DNA of 64,000 nt. Origin: Aphanocapsa lilacina HA4352-LM1 (lineage in GTDB: Bacteria; Cyanobacteriota; Cyanobacteriia; Gloeobacterales; Gloeobacteraceae). Positions within the stretch are counted from its first letter, which is position 1, and every line of letters starts with the position of its first letter. A program made the translations under genes and the position numbers. The stretch covers positions 1-64,000 of the forward strand of contig JAHHGR010000004.1 of the NCBI GenBank assembly GCA_019359725.1, in the 5' to 3' direction. Shown piece by piece: positions 34,036 through 47,456 of the stretch. Below the pieces are notes generated by a model, which searched no databases, was not told the origin of the DNA, and was given only the letters and a program-made list of their open reading frames with translations.

Positions 34036-36048
34036 TCAATTTCTGGCCAAAACAAGCTGCAACTGCACTTGTTCGTAGACAAACGCTCGCGGACTGCGGG
34101 CGATGCGGCTGTGTACTGCGGCGTAGTAATTCTCCAGCCAGCGCGCTCGGTCGCGAAAAAGGGTTTGGGCAAACAGCGGTTCGCTGAATGCCCGGATGAA
34201 GGCCGTGTACGCCTGCGCGTACTCCTGGAGATTGCCGCTCTGCCGGTAGCGGGTGTAGAGAGGACAGGGCAGAGCCTGCACCTCGGCATGCTCGACGGTA
34301 TATTGCTCTACCAGCGGCGAGCCGGGTTCCTGGAGCGGGGCGAGCACCTCCGCCAGAGACGGGCAGTAGGTGGGATAGAAAAAGTCGTGGTATTGCTGGC
34401 GATCGAGGGTGCCGTCTTCCACCATTGCGAGGAGCACCTGGTTCATCAGTTCGGTCGTCATCAATCCACTGATTTTCTCGCCGTCGATCCCTGCCAGTTC
34501 ACCGGCATCCGCCCGCCCGAGCATCAACAGCACCAGCCGTCCACCGGGCCGGGTTTCTTGAGCCCGGCAGGACAAAAAAGCCGTCAGATCCTGGCGGGAT
34601 TGCGCGGCGAAAGCCTCGCGCACCGGCCCCCTGGCCCATCCGGAGTAGGTGTGTTCCGGAAAGTGCACCACAGGCAGACGGCTTAACCAGTGCAAAGCGG
34701 TCGACGAGAGGCCGAAACTGGCTGAGCCGCTGGGGAGGATCTGGCCGTAGAACGAACGGCCGGCGGCGAAGACATAGATTGGACACCCGTTGGCCGTCTC
34801 CAGGCAGCACTCAGTAGAGCCCAGGTTGCGGAACAACCCGTTGAAATTGTTGGTGGGCAGGTCGTTGTGGATGACACAAATGGTCGGTTGGAGATCTTCT
34901 CGGCCGGCAAGGGCGTCGAGAGCCCACTGGACGGCCATCAGGGAGTTCCGGCCTTCGCAGCAGCCGTAATCGACGATCGTAAACGGTCGGCTGTCCGTGG
35001 GCGGCGGGATGCGGCGGACCGCTCCGGCAATCAGCGCCTGCGCCGAGACTAGAGCGAGCTTTTGAGAGTCGGAGTGCGCGTCGTAGAAACCTCCCCCCTG
35101 CATGCCGGGAGTCGCCGCCGACCTTGCCCTGGTATCTGGACTTTGCCAATCGTGCGTCGTCTGGTGGTCGCCTTGCTGCTCAAAAAGTCGGTCGTTGCGG
35201 CGCAGGGTAATGCGCAGCAGGTGCATAGCCCTGGTGCGAAAGCTGAGCACAAACAGCGCCAGATACTTCTCGTATCGGCTGACCGCCGCCTCCCCGACCA
35301 GGGCCACGGCCTGCGCCCGGTGCGATTTCAAGCGCGTCAGCCAGCTTTGGCAGGTGAGCCGGTAATCCTCCGCGTCGTTGCGCAAAGCGATCACTTCGAA
35401 CGTGCGCGCGCTCGCTTGGGCGATCTCCATCAGGGTCGGCAAGTCCGATTCGGGGAAGATCTCGCTGGAGAAAAATGGATGCATCTGCTGCTTGGGGACG
35501 TTGCCGTAGGCGATCGTCTGCAGCGAGAGCCGACCGCCGGGCGGCAGCCAACCGTGGCAACGTTCGAAAAACTCGCGGTAGACTTGCCCTTTTTGCGCAC
35601 CGGTGAGCTCCGGTCTGGCGAAGTGCTCGAAAGCGCCCACGGAGATGATCGCGTCGTAAGGTTCTTCCGGCGCATGGTCCTGCCAGCTTTCGAGCCGGAC
35701 TTCGATGCGCGGATGGCCAAAAGCGGCGATCCAGGTGGCCTGGGTTTGGCTCAGGGTGAGTCCGACGGCCCGGGCGACACCGTGCGCCCCGACCAACGAC
35801 CGCAGTGTTCCCCCCCAGCCGCAGCCGATGTCCAGGACCCGGCCGCCCCCCGCGGCCTGGGCTTCGCGGATGTGATGGTCGATCTTGCGGGCCTGGGCCT
35901 CCTCCAGCGTGCCGTCTGCTTCCCAAAGCCCGCAGGAATAGGTCATGCTGCTGTCGAGCCACAGCCGGTAAAATTCGTCTCCCAGGTCGTAGTGGTATTG
36001 AATGGCCTGCGCCGAGGCGCAAGCCTGGGCCGTCGCAGCGGTATTCAT
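34036..36048 (-). CDS. CMAS-like methyltransferase fused to a SABATH carboxyl methyltransferase
   Basis: A 670-residue fusion. Residues 1 to about 290 are a CMAS-type enzyme (IQYHYDLGDEFYRLWLDSSM, SAM loop VLDIGCGWGGTL near 70, ISVGAFEHF). After a linker, residues about 320-670 match the SABATH family, the plant-type salicylate/jasmonate/indole-acetate carboxyl methyltransferases. They show the opening GFYDAHSDSQKLAL, SAM loop IVDYGCCEGRNSLMAV, NDLPTNNFNGLFRNLG near 393, and SFYGQILPSGSASFGLSSTALHWLS near 430. SABATH enzymes turn free carboxylates into methyl esters. ATG 36048 overlaps the preceding desaturase stop. Fusion of both activities in one chain is unusual. One reading is chain methylation or cyclopropanation followed by carboxyl capping. 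Confidence 0.9.
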   Translation of the reverse strand: MNTAATAQACASAQAIQYHYDLGDEFYRLWLDSSMTYSCGLWEADGTLEEAQARKIDHHIREAQAAGGGRVLDIGCGWGGTLRSLVGAHGVARAVGLTLSQTQATWIAAFGHPRIEVRLESWQDHAPEEPYDAIISVGAFEHFARPELTGAQKGQVYREFFERCHGWLPPGGRLSLQTIAYGNVPKQQMHPFFSSEIFPESDLPTLMEIAQASARTFEVIALRNDAEDYRLTCQSWLTRLKSHRAQAVALVGEAAVSRYEKYLALFVLSFRTRAMHLLRITLRRNDRLFEQQGDHQTTHDWQSPDTRARSAATPGMQGGGFYDAHSDSQKLALVSAQALIAGAVRRIPPPTDSRPFTIVDYGCCEGRNSLMAVQWALDALAGREDLQPTICVIHNDLPTNNFNGLFRNLGSTECCLETANGCPIYVFAAGRSFYGQILPSGSASFGLSSTALHWLSRLPVVHFPEHTYSGWARGPVREAFAAQSRQDLTAFLSCRAQETRPGGRLVLLMLGRADAGELAGIDGEKISGLMTTELMNQVLLAMVEDGTLDRQQYHDFFYPTYCPSLAEVLAPLQEPGSPLVEQYTVEHAEVQALPCPLYTRYRQSGNLQEYAQAYTAFIRAFSEPLFAQTLFRDRARWLENYYAAVHSRIARSPRAFVYEQVQLQLVLARN

Positions 36049-37037
36049 CGGCCTTGCCTCCTGGCGGCGATCGTTGCTTGGCTCGGAATCTTTACCTCCC
36101 AGACCAGGCCGACAGCAGCGAGCAGCCGAATGCACCAGCCGCTCGGGTCGATCTGCCACCACTCCAGACCAGTCACAGCCGAGCTGCAAAAGGCGTGGTG
36201 GTTGTTGTGCCAGGACTCGCCCAGGGTAGGAAGAGCGAGCCAGGCGTTGTTGGTGCTCAAATCTCCAGTGGCGAAAGGGCGATCACCCAGCAGGTGGCAG
36301 ACGGAATTGAGGGCGCCGATGTAGAGCTGGTGCACCAGGAAGATGCGGACCATTCCACCCCACAGCAGCCCCTGCAGGGCTCCCATCCAGGTCGCGCTTG
36401 CCAGTCCTCCCACGAGGGCGGGAAGCAACAGCCCGAGCAGCACCCAGAGGTAGTACCGGCGGCTGAGGCGGCTGACATCGAGATCGCGCAGCAGATCTCG
36501 GGCCAGGAGTGCGCAGTTGGTAATTTCGCTGTCGAGCATCCAGCCGGTGTGGGCGTGCCAGAGGCCCGGCAGCCGCCCAAGCGGCCGGTCGGCTTTGAGA
36601 TAGGGCGAATGGGGATCGCCGGGCTCGTCCGGGAAATGGTGGTGGAGGCGGTGGGTGGCAGCCCAGTAGACGAGCGGTCCGGAGGCGGCCATTCCACCTA
36701 GAACCGCCAGGCTGACCCGCACCGGTGGACTCGCCTTGAAGGCGCCGTGGGCGAAGTGGCGATGGTAGCCGACTTCCAGGCCGAACACCGTCAGGACGTA
36801 CATCCCCAGCAGCAATGCGACATCCAGAAGCCGAAGCGGCTGGAAGGCCAGCAGGCCCAGGGCCGCCAGGGTTCCCAGGGCGGGAATCCCAAGGGTCACC
36901 AGGCCCACGCTCCGGTAGCGGGCCTGCAGATGGGCGTTGGCGGTCGTTACCCGCACTTTGCCGCCGGGCAGATATTTGGACGAGGGCGCAGGAAAGTGGT
37001 CGGTTTCCATCGTCGAGCCGGGATAGAGGTACAGCAT
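36045..37037 (-). CDS. Acyl desaturase (copy C, after KS-ACP-TE)
   Basis: A DesC-type membrane desaturase of 330 residues. The boxes are GYHRHFAHGAF, HRLHHHFPDEPGDPHSP and ESWHNNHHAF, all intact. The ATG at 37037 lies 2 bp after the PKS stop. A second ATG at 37010 is an alternative, and neither has a clear ribosome site. The stop overlaps the fusion-gene start (ATGA), which ties the two proteins translationally and suggests consecutive steps. Confidence 0.92.
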   Translation of the reverse strand: MLYLYPGSTMETDHFPAPSSKYLPGGKVRVTTANAHLQARYRSVGLVTLGIPALGTLAALGLLAFQPLRLLDVALLLGMYVLTVFGLEVGYHRHFAHGAFKASPPVRVSLAVLGGMAASGPLVYWAATHRLHHHFPDEPGDPHSPYLKADRPLGRLPGLWHAHTGWMLDSEITNCALLARDLLRDLDVSRLSRRYYLWVLLGLLLPALVGGLASATWMGALQGLLWGGMVRIFLVHQLYIGALNSVCHLLGDRPFATGDLSTNNAWLALPTLGESWHNNHHAFCSSAVTGLEWWQIDPSGWCIRLLAAVGLVWEVKIPSQATIAARRQGR

Positions 37038-37039
37038 GT

Positions 37040-39913
<2,874 letters not shown>

Positions 39914-39933
39914 GCCGTTTGCTCCCGCAACCA

Positions 39934-41205
39934 TCAAAAGGTGACAGGCAACCGCTTCAGCCCGCGCAGGAGCGTTCCTTCGCGCCGCTCGGGCTTGCGC
40001 CCCTCCGCGAGGCGCAGCTTCGGGAATTGCTGCACCAGGGTCTGAAAGACGACCTGACCTTCCACACGCGCCAGCGGACCGCCAAAGCAATGGTGAATGC
40101 CGTCGCCGAAGGCGAGATGGCGGTTGTCGGCGCGGGTAAGATCCAATCTGTGGGGATCGAAAAACTGGGCCGGGTCGCGGTTGGCTGCCCCCAGGTACAG
40201 ATGTACGTGCTCACCGGCGCCAATCGTGCAACCTTCTATCTCGATATCCTCGATTGCCGCCCGGGCGACCAGTTGAATCGAACTGTCGTAGCGCAGCAAC
40301 TCCTCGACCGCGCCGGCGATGATCTCCGGTTTACTGCGCAGCAGTTCCAGTTGCTCCGGATGGGTCAGCAGGGCGAGCATGCCGTTGCCGATAAGATTGA
40401 CCGTCGTCTCTTCACCCCCGGCAAACAACTGCATACAGACGGCGACCACTTCCTCCTCGCTGAGGCGGTTGCCTTCCTCCTGGGCGGCGATCAAACTGTC
40501 GATGAGATCCGTGCCCGGCTGTCGCTTGCGCTGGGCGACAAGACCAAGAAAATAAGTTCCGAATTCCTCGACCACCGCATTCAAGTGCAGATAGCCTTCC
40601 AGGGAAATCACCGGGTCGAAGATGCGCGCCAGTTCGTCCGAGAGGTGCCCCAACCGGGCATAATCCGCCGCCGGCACTCCGATGAGCCGGGCAATGACGA
40701 TGGCCGGAAGCGGGCAGGCCAAGTCGGCCATGATGTCCATCGCACCTTGCTCGCGCACCTTACCCAGCAAATCCGCCAGGGTCGCCTCGACGTGCGGACG
40801 CAGCCGATCGACAAAACTCGCGCTAAAAGCCTTGGTGATCAGTCCCCGCAACCGGCCGTGATCGGGAGGCTCCAGGAAGAAGAAAAACTTGCTGCTGGAG
40901 CGGACCAGGGCATCGAAGTTTCCCTGATCCGGTGTGAGATAGCGATTTTTGTTTTTGATCCAGCCGGGCTTGTCGAGGACGCGAAAGCGCCGGTCGCGCA
41001 GGATGGATTTGATATCGCTGTAGCGGGTAAATACCCAGGCACCCATAAAGTTGCGATAGATGGGAAATTCGCGGCGCAGACGGTCATAAAACGGATAGGG
41101 ATCTTCGTGAAAAGCGGGATCGAAAACATTGAATTTAAAGGGTGCTTCTGTTTGGGGCAGCGTATTGCCGAACGCATCCTGATTGAGATTGGCGACAGAA
41201 TCCAT
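39934..41205 (-). CDS. Cytochrome P450 (second of two)
   Basis: A 423-residue class I P450 with I-helix LFAGGEETTVNLIGNG (Gly instead of the usual His before Glu, as in several bacterial families), ExxR in EELLRY, and heme loop FGDGIHHCFGGPLARVE with Cys near 372. ATG 41205 follows a clear ribosome site (gaggag). Its sequence differs clearly from the other P450 of the cluster, so they probably act at different positions. It sits between an ACP gene and the AT-less KS-ACP-TE, which suggests a carrier-bound substrate. Confidence 0.93.
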   Translation of the reverse strand: MDSVANLNQDAFGNTLPQTEAPFKFNVFDPAFHEDPYPFYDRLRREFPIYRNFMGAWVFTRYSDIKSILRDRRFRVLDKPGWIKNKNRYLTPDQGNFDALVRSSSKFFFFLEPPDHGRLRGLITKAFSASFVDRLRPHVEATLADLLGKVREQGAMDIMADLACPLPAIVIARLIGVPAADYARLGHLSDELARIFDPVISLEGYLHLNAVVEEFGTYFLGLVAQRKRQPGTDLIDSLIAAQEEGNRLSEEEVVAVCMQLFAGGEETTVNLIGNGMLALLTHPEQLELLRSKPEIIAGAVEELLRYDSSIQLVARAAIEDIEIEGCTIGAGEHVHLYLGAANRDPAQFFDPHRLDLTRADNRHLAFGDGIHHCFGGPLARVEGQVVFQTLVQQFPKLRLAEGRKPERREGTLLRGLKRLPVTF

Positions 41206-41254
41206 AGTCTGCTCCTCGATGGTGAGCCGGGGCAACTGGTTTTTCAAACATTGA

Positions 41255-41510
41255 TTAGGCGCCGAGGTGTTCGGCGACCGATTCGATGTTGATGAATTCC
41301 CAAAAGAGGGTAGGTTCAAGATCGCGACCGAGCCAGTTGCCCATCTCCGTGGTGACGGTGACGGCTACGGAGGAATCGAGGGCGTAGTCGCTAAAGGGAA
41401 CGGCAATGTCGATGCGTTCTGCCGCAATGCCCAGAAACTGGGCCAGGCGGGCAGCCAACCAGGCTTCGATTTGCGGCGCCGTCGGGCAATCGCCGCAAGG
41501 CCGGATACGG

Positions 41511-41530
<20 letters not shown>
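41255..41530 (-). CDS. Stand-alone acyl carrier protein (LDSS type)
   Basis: A 91-residue carrier. Ppant Ser in FSDYALDSSVAVTVTTEMGNWL, and helix III is FWEFINIESVAEHLG. ATG 41530 lies inside the end of the AT-less KS gene (20-bp overlap), so this ACP is probably the partner of that KS, which has no carrier domain of its own. The N-terminus includes PCGDCPTAPQ, an unusual Cys pair. Confidence 0.88.
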
Positions 41531-43384
<1,854 letters not shown>

Positions 43385-43385
<1 letters not shown>

Positions 43386-43672
43386 CAAACCCGGCCGGCC
43401 AGGTGGCGGGCCAGGATCTCGATGGTCTGGTAGTCGTAGAGCAGGGCCGGATCGAGTTCGCAGCCCAGCCAGGCTTCGAGATCGCCCGTCATGCCGATCG
43501 AAGCGGAGGAATCCAGTCCGTAGCGCTCGAAGGGGATCGCGATATCGACTTTGTCCGGGCGGATGTCGAGCAACTGTGCCAGATAGGCAATCAGCCACTC
43601 CTGAATCTCCGCTTCGTGCGGGTGGACAGCGGCCGTCTTGCGGGCCGGATTCGACAGAGGCTGTGTTTCCAT
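43385..43672 (-). CDS. Stand-alone acyl carrier protein (desaturase-linked)
   Basis: A 95-residue carrier protein with Ppant Ser in FERYGLDSSASIGMTGDLEAWL and helix III LLYDYQTIEILARHL. It follows two desaturase genes and a FAAL, which is the gene set used for ACP-bound desaturation and acetylenation in polyyne and terminal-alkyne pathways. Its stop shares a base with the KS start, so it may also feed that ketosynthase. Confidence 0.9.
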
Positions 43673-43705
43673 GCAGGTACCTACGTTCAGAACAGTATCG
43701 ACAGG

Positions 43706-44659
43706 TCAGATCGCCCTTGCCTTTGCCCGGCGCATCGCCTGGGTGGGGATCTTCACCTCCCAGACCAGGCCCAGCTTTTCTAGTGCACGAATAACCCAGC
43801 CGGAAGGATCGATCTGCCACCACTCCAGACCCGCCATCGCTGCGTTCGGAAAGGCGTGGTGGTTGTTGTGCCAGGACTCGCCCAGAGTCGGGATGGCAAA
43901 CCAGAAATTGTTGGTGCTCCGGTCATCGGCATCAAAAGGACGTTCACCAAAAAAGTGCGCGCAGGAGGTGATCGACCAGATCATGTTGTGCCAGAAGAAA
44001 ATCCGCACCGGTCCACCCCACAAAAAGCCGGTGAGCACTCCCATCCACGTCCCGGTGAGCACACCGCCCAACACCGCCGCAATCAGCAGGCCGAGAAACA
44101 CCCAGAAAAAATAAGTCCGGCTGATGGGCGCGATCGCTTTGTCCCGCAGCAGGTCACCGGCATAGTAGGCGGCGTTTGGCACGACATGGTCGAACGTCCA
44201 GCCGACGTGGGCGTGCCAGAGTCCCCGCGCGCTTCCCCACCACCCCTCGCCGTGAAAGTGGGGGGAATGGATGTCCCCCGGTTGGTCGCTGAACTCGTGG
44301 TGCAAGCGGTGCAGGGCCACCCAGAAGACGACAGGTCCTTGGGCCGCCATCGAACCGAGGATCGCAAGAACCACCCGCACAGGCGTAACGGCCTGGAAGC
44401 TGCGGTGGGTAAAGTGCCGGTGCAGACCGATGTTCACCCCGAAGCCGGTGAGGAGGAACCCGCCCAGAAAAAGCCCAATTTCCACGGCGCCCGGCGCCCG
44501 GCCCTGGCAAACCAGCGCCAGGGCCGCCAGACAGCCCAGCAGCGACAGCGAACTGACTGCGACGGCGTGCAGCCGCTGGTGGTTTTTCAAGCGGGCACTG
44601 TCGAGGGTCCTGCGCGGGCCTTTGCTCGTCGCCTGCGAGAAGATCGGCTTTGCGTCCAT
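43706..44659 (-). CDS. Acyl desaturase/acetylenase candidate (copy B)
   Basis: A 317-residue DesC-type membrane desaturase. Boxes: GLHRHFTHRSF, HRLHHEFSDQPGDIHSP, ESWHNNHHAFP. It starts 4 bp after the stop of copy A and precedes an ACP gene, so the two desaturases and the ACP act as a unit. In known bacterial polyyne clusters, successive desaturases of this type convert alkene to alkyne. That assignment here is inference. Confidence 0.92.
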   Translation of the reverse strand: MDAKPIFSQATSKGPRRTLDSARLKNHQRLHAVAVSSLSLLGCLAALALVCQGRAPGAVEIGLFLGGFLLTGFGVNIGLHRHFTHRSFQAVTPVRVVLAILGSMAAQGPVVFWVALHRLHHEFSDQPGDIHSPHFHGEGWWGSARGLWHAHVGWTFDHVVPNAAYYAGDLLRDKAIAPISRTYFFWVFLGLLIAAVLGGVLTGTWMGVLTGFLWGGPVRIFFWHNMIWSITSCAHFFGERPFDADDRSTNNFWFAIPTLGESWHNNHHAFPNAAMAGLEWWQIDPSGWVIRALEKLGLVWEVKIPTQAMRRAKARAI

Positions 44660-44663
44660 AGGA

Positions 44664-45641
44664 TTAACCTGCGTGCGAACGGGTTGGCTGTGGGCGCACC
44701 GCCTTGGCGGCGATCAGCGCCTGGGAAGGCACCTTGACTTCTCGGGCGAGACCCAGCTTCTCGAGCAAGCGAATCAGCCAGGCTCCGGGGTCGGGTTGCC
44801 ACGGTTGGAGCCCGAATACCGCCGAGTTGGGAAAGGCGTGATGGTTGTTGTGCCAGGACTCCCCGCCGGTCGGCAGCGCCAACCAGGGGTTGTTGGTGCT
44901 GCGCTCGCCGGTCTCGAAGGGCCGGCTGCCGAACAGATGCGTCACCGAGTTGATGCTGTTGGTGAAGTGATAGGAACAAAACAACCGCACCCCACCGCCC
45001 CAGAGCAAACCAAGCAGCGCACCGCTTGTATCCCGGGTCCACCAGGCTCCAAGCAGCGCCGGGAGGAGCAACCCCAGGGCCGCCCACAGGTAGTAAAGCC
45101 TGCTGATGCGGGCGATGAGCGGATCGCGGATCAGATCGCGTGCGAAGATGGTGGCGTTGGTCAGGTCGTGATCGAACGTCCAGCCGATGTGGGCGTGCCA
45201 GAATCCCCGCAGGCCGCCCAGCGGCGTTTGCGCCCTGATGTAGGGCGAGTGCACGTCACCCGGGCGATCGCTGTACTGGTGGTGCCGCCGGTGGTTGCTG
45301 ACCCAATAGATGAGCGGACCTTCGCAGGCCATCGAACCGAGGACGGCGAGCAGTACGCGGATGACAGGGTGCGCCTCAAAGGCGCAGTGGGTGAAATGCC
45401 GGTGAAAACCGACGGTGATCCCCCCCACCATCGTCAGGGTGTACATCCCCAAAAACAGCCCCAATTCCAAGAGCCCAAGGCCCGAGCGCAGGGCGATTGC
45501 CGCCGCCGCCGCCGAGGCGACGGCAGGCAGCGACAGAATGGCCAACGCATGCATCCGCTGGGCGTTGCGCACAGCGGCGGTGCTTTTGATGATCGTCTTT
45601 TGCCAGGGGAGCGGACTGGCGCGCTCGAAGGGCGATGACAT
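44664..45641 (-). CDS. Acyl desaturase/acetylenase candidate (copy A)
   Basis: A DesC-type membrane desaturase of about 325 residues. Boxes: GFHRHFTHCAF, HRRHHQYSDRPGDVHSP, ESWHNNHHAFP, all His present. ATG 45641 (MSSPFERA) is preceded by aggaag at good spacing; a GTG at 45671 overlapping the FAAL stop would add ten residues. It directly follows the second FAAL. Confidence 0.92.
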   Translation of the reverse strand: MSSPFERASPLPWQKTIIKSTAAVRNAQRMHALAILSLPAVASAAAAAIALRSGLGLLELGLFLGMYTLTMVGGITVGFHRHFTHCAFEAHPVIRVLLAVLGSMACEGPLIYWVSNHRRHHQYSDRPGDVHSPYIRAQTPLGGLRGFWHAHIGWTFDHDLTNATIFARDLIRDPLIARISRLYYLWAALGLLLPALLGAWWTRDTSGALLGLLWGGGVRLFCSYHFTNSINSVTHLFGSRPFETGERSTNNPWLALPTGGESWHNNHHAFPNSAVFGLQPWQPDPGAWLIRLLEKLGLAREVKVPSQALIAAKAVRPQPTRSHAG

Positions 45642-45663
45642 CGTTCGGCTTCCTGTGAAATGT

Positions 45664-47454
45664 TCAGACACTCGAGCGCCCCGCAGGCGGCATCGGGCTT
45701 CTGCCCCCGGCGTAGAGCACCGGCAGCGTCCCGTCGAGAAACTGGCTACGGCAGGTGCGGCGCTGGATTTTGCCGCTGGAGGTCTTGGGGATGGAGCCGG
45801 TTTTGATCAGCGCGGCCGTATCGACGTGCAGCCCGTGGCGGGCCGCCACCGCCTGGCGGATACTGCTGAGCACTTCTTCGAAATCCAGCGCTTGGGGAAG
45901 CTGTCGTTCGAGTTCCTGGACGACCACCAGCCGTTCTTCGCCGTCGAATTCGACGGCAAAGGCCGCCCCACAGCCCGGGCGCAAGGCCCGGTGACAATTT
46001 TCCACCGATGCTTCGATGTCCTGGGGGTAATGGTTCGCCCCCCGAATGATGATCAAGTCCTTGAGGCGGCCGGTGACGAACAGCTCCCCACCCTCGATAA
46101 ACCCGAGATCGCCCGTGCGCAGGAATGGCCCGGCACCCGTGTCGGCCAGACGGGCGCCGAAAGTCGCTGCGGCTTCAGTCGGCCGGTTCCAGTAGCCCCG
46201 GGCGACACTCGGCCCCGCAACCCAGATTTCACCCACCTGCGCGGGGGGGCAGAGCGTCGAATTTATCGGATCGGCGATCACCACCTCCTGCCCCAACCAG
46301 GGTCGTCCGCAACCCACCAGCAGGCGGCTGCCGGGATCGTCCTCGGCGGCGGGCACGACCCTGTCTTGCTCAAGGGCGGCGGCGGCGACGCTGCGCACGA
46401 CGGCGGGGGTCTGAAAAAGACCCCCTGTAACAAACAGGGTGGCCTCCGCCAGGCCGTAGCAAGGGTAGAACGCCTTCGCTCGAAATCCACATCCGGCGAA
46501 GGCGGCAGCAAACGCCTGGAGGGTGTGGGCGCGCACCGGCTCCGCTCCGTTGAAAGCCACGCGCCAACTGCTTAGATCGAGCCCCTCGCGCTGCTCGGCC
46601 GACACCTTGCGCACGCACAGGTCGTAGGCAAAGTTCGGCCCGCCGCTGGTGGTGGCGCGGTGGCGGGTGATCGCTTCGAGCCAGCGGCGCGGCTTCTGCA
46701 CAAAATCCACCGGTGACATCAAGACACAGGGGATACCCAGATGGAGCGGCTGCAGGACGTTGCCGATTAGTCCCATGTCGTGAAAGAGCGGCAGCCAGCC
46801 CGCGAAGATCGTCTCGTCGCTGTGCCCGAAGGCGCCTTCGACCATCCGCTGGTTGTGCAGCAAGTTGCCGTGGGTGATCATGACCCCCTTTGGATGGCCT
46901 GTCGATCCGGAGGTGTACTGCAAAAACGCGAGGCTGTCCTTGGAGAAAGTGCACTCCTGCCAGGCGTCGGCCAGATCGGTATCGAGGTTGTCGGTGGCCA
47001 GCCATTGCAGCCCGGCCAGTTGGGGATTCTGGGTGGTCCACAGATCGCTGCGGTCCAGGCAAGCCGCGGTCGTCAGCACCGCCGTCACCCCGGCGTCCGC
47101 CAGGATGGCCTGGAGCTTCGGCGCCGGGCGGCGCGGCCGCGGGGAGTGGGCCGGGACTGCCGTTACACCGGCGTACAGGCACCCCATAAAGGCCGTTACA
47201 AATTCCAGCCCCGGCGGATAGAGCAGCACCGCCCGTCGTCCGCGCAAGTTCGACTGCTGCAGCCTGGCGGCGATCGCCCTGGCCAGGCGATCGATTTCAA
47301 AGAACGTCAGTCGCACAGCTCCGGCGGTTTCCCCTTCCCAGGTGTAAGCGCACCGGGCGGAGCGCACCGAAGACCATCGCCTGAGGGCCTCGACTAGGTT
47401 GTCGGCCGTCCGGGCGGCTCTCGACATCTGTGGTTTAGCTGAGCTTTTTGTCAT
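45664..47454 (-). CDS. Fatty acyl-AMP ligase (FAAL), second copy
   Basis: A 596-residue adenylating enzyme. Core motifs are LQYTSGSTGHPKGVMITHGNLLHN, the Tyr-Gly loop in FYPCYGLAEATLF, FLRTGDLGF, and GSIPKTSSGKIQR with the catalytic Lys. The FAAL-specific features are the GCLYAGVTAVPAHSPRP stretch and GNVLQPLHLGIPCVLMSP; together these disfavour CoA transfer and favour transfer to ACP. It heads the desaturase-desaturase-ACP block, so it most likely loads the fatty acid onto the ACP at 43385. It lies 2 bp from the upstream reductase gene. Confidence 0.93.
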   Translation of the reverse strand: MTKSSAKPQMSRAARTADNLVEALRRWSSVRSARCAYTWEGETAGAVRLTFFEIDRLARAIAARLQQSNLRGRRAVLLYPPGLEFVTAFMGCLYAGVTAVPAHSPRPRRPAPKLQAILADAGVTAVLTTAACLDRSDLWTTQNPQLAGLQWLATDNLDTDLADAWQECTFSKDSLAFLQYTSGSTGHPKGVMITHGNLLHNQRMVEGAFGHSDETIFAGWLPLFHDMGLIGNVLQPLHLGIPCVLMSPVDFVQKPRRWLEAITRHRATTSGGPNFAYDLCVRKVSAEQREGLDLSSWRVAFNGAEPVRAHTLQAFAAAFAGCGFRAKAFYPCYGLAEATLFVTGGLFQTPAVVRSVAAAALEQDRVVPAAEDDPGSRLLVGCGRPWLGQEVVIADPINSTLCPPAQVGEIWVAGPSVARGYWNRPTEAAATFGARLADTGAGPFLRTGDLGFIEGGELFVTGRLKDLIIIRGANHYPQDIEASVENCHRALRPGCGAAFAVEFDGEERLVVVQELERQLPQALDFEEVLSSIRQAVAARHGLHVDTAALIKTGSIPKTSSGKIQRRTCRSQFLDGTLPVLYAGGRSPMPPAGRSSV

Positions 47455-47456
47455 CT

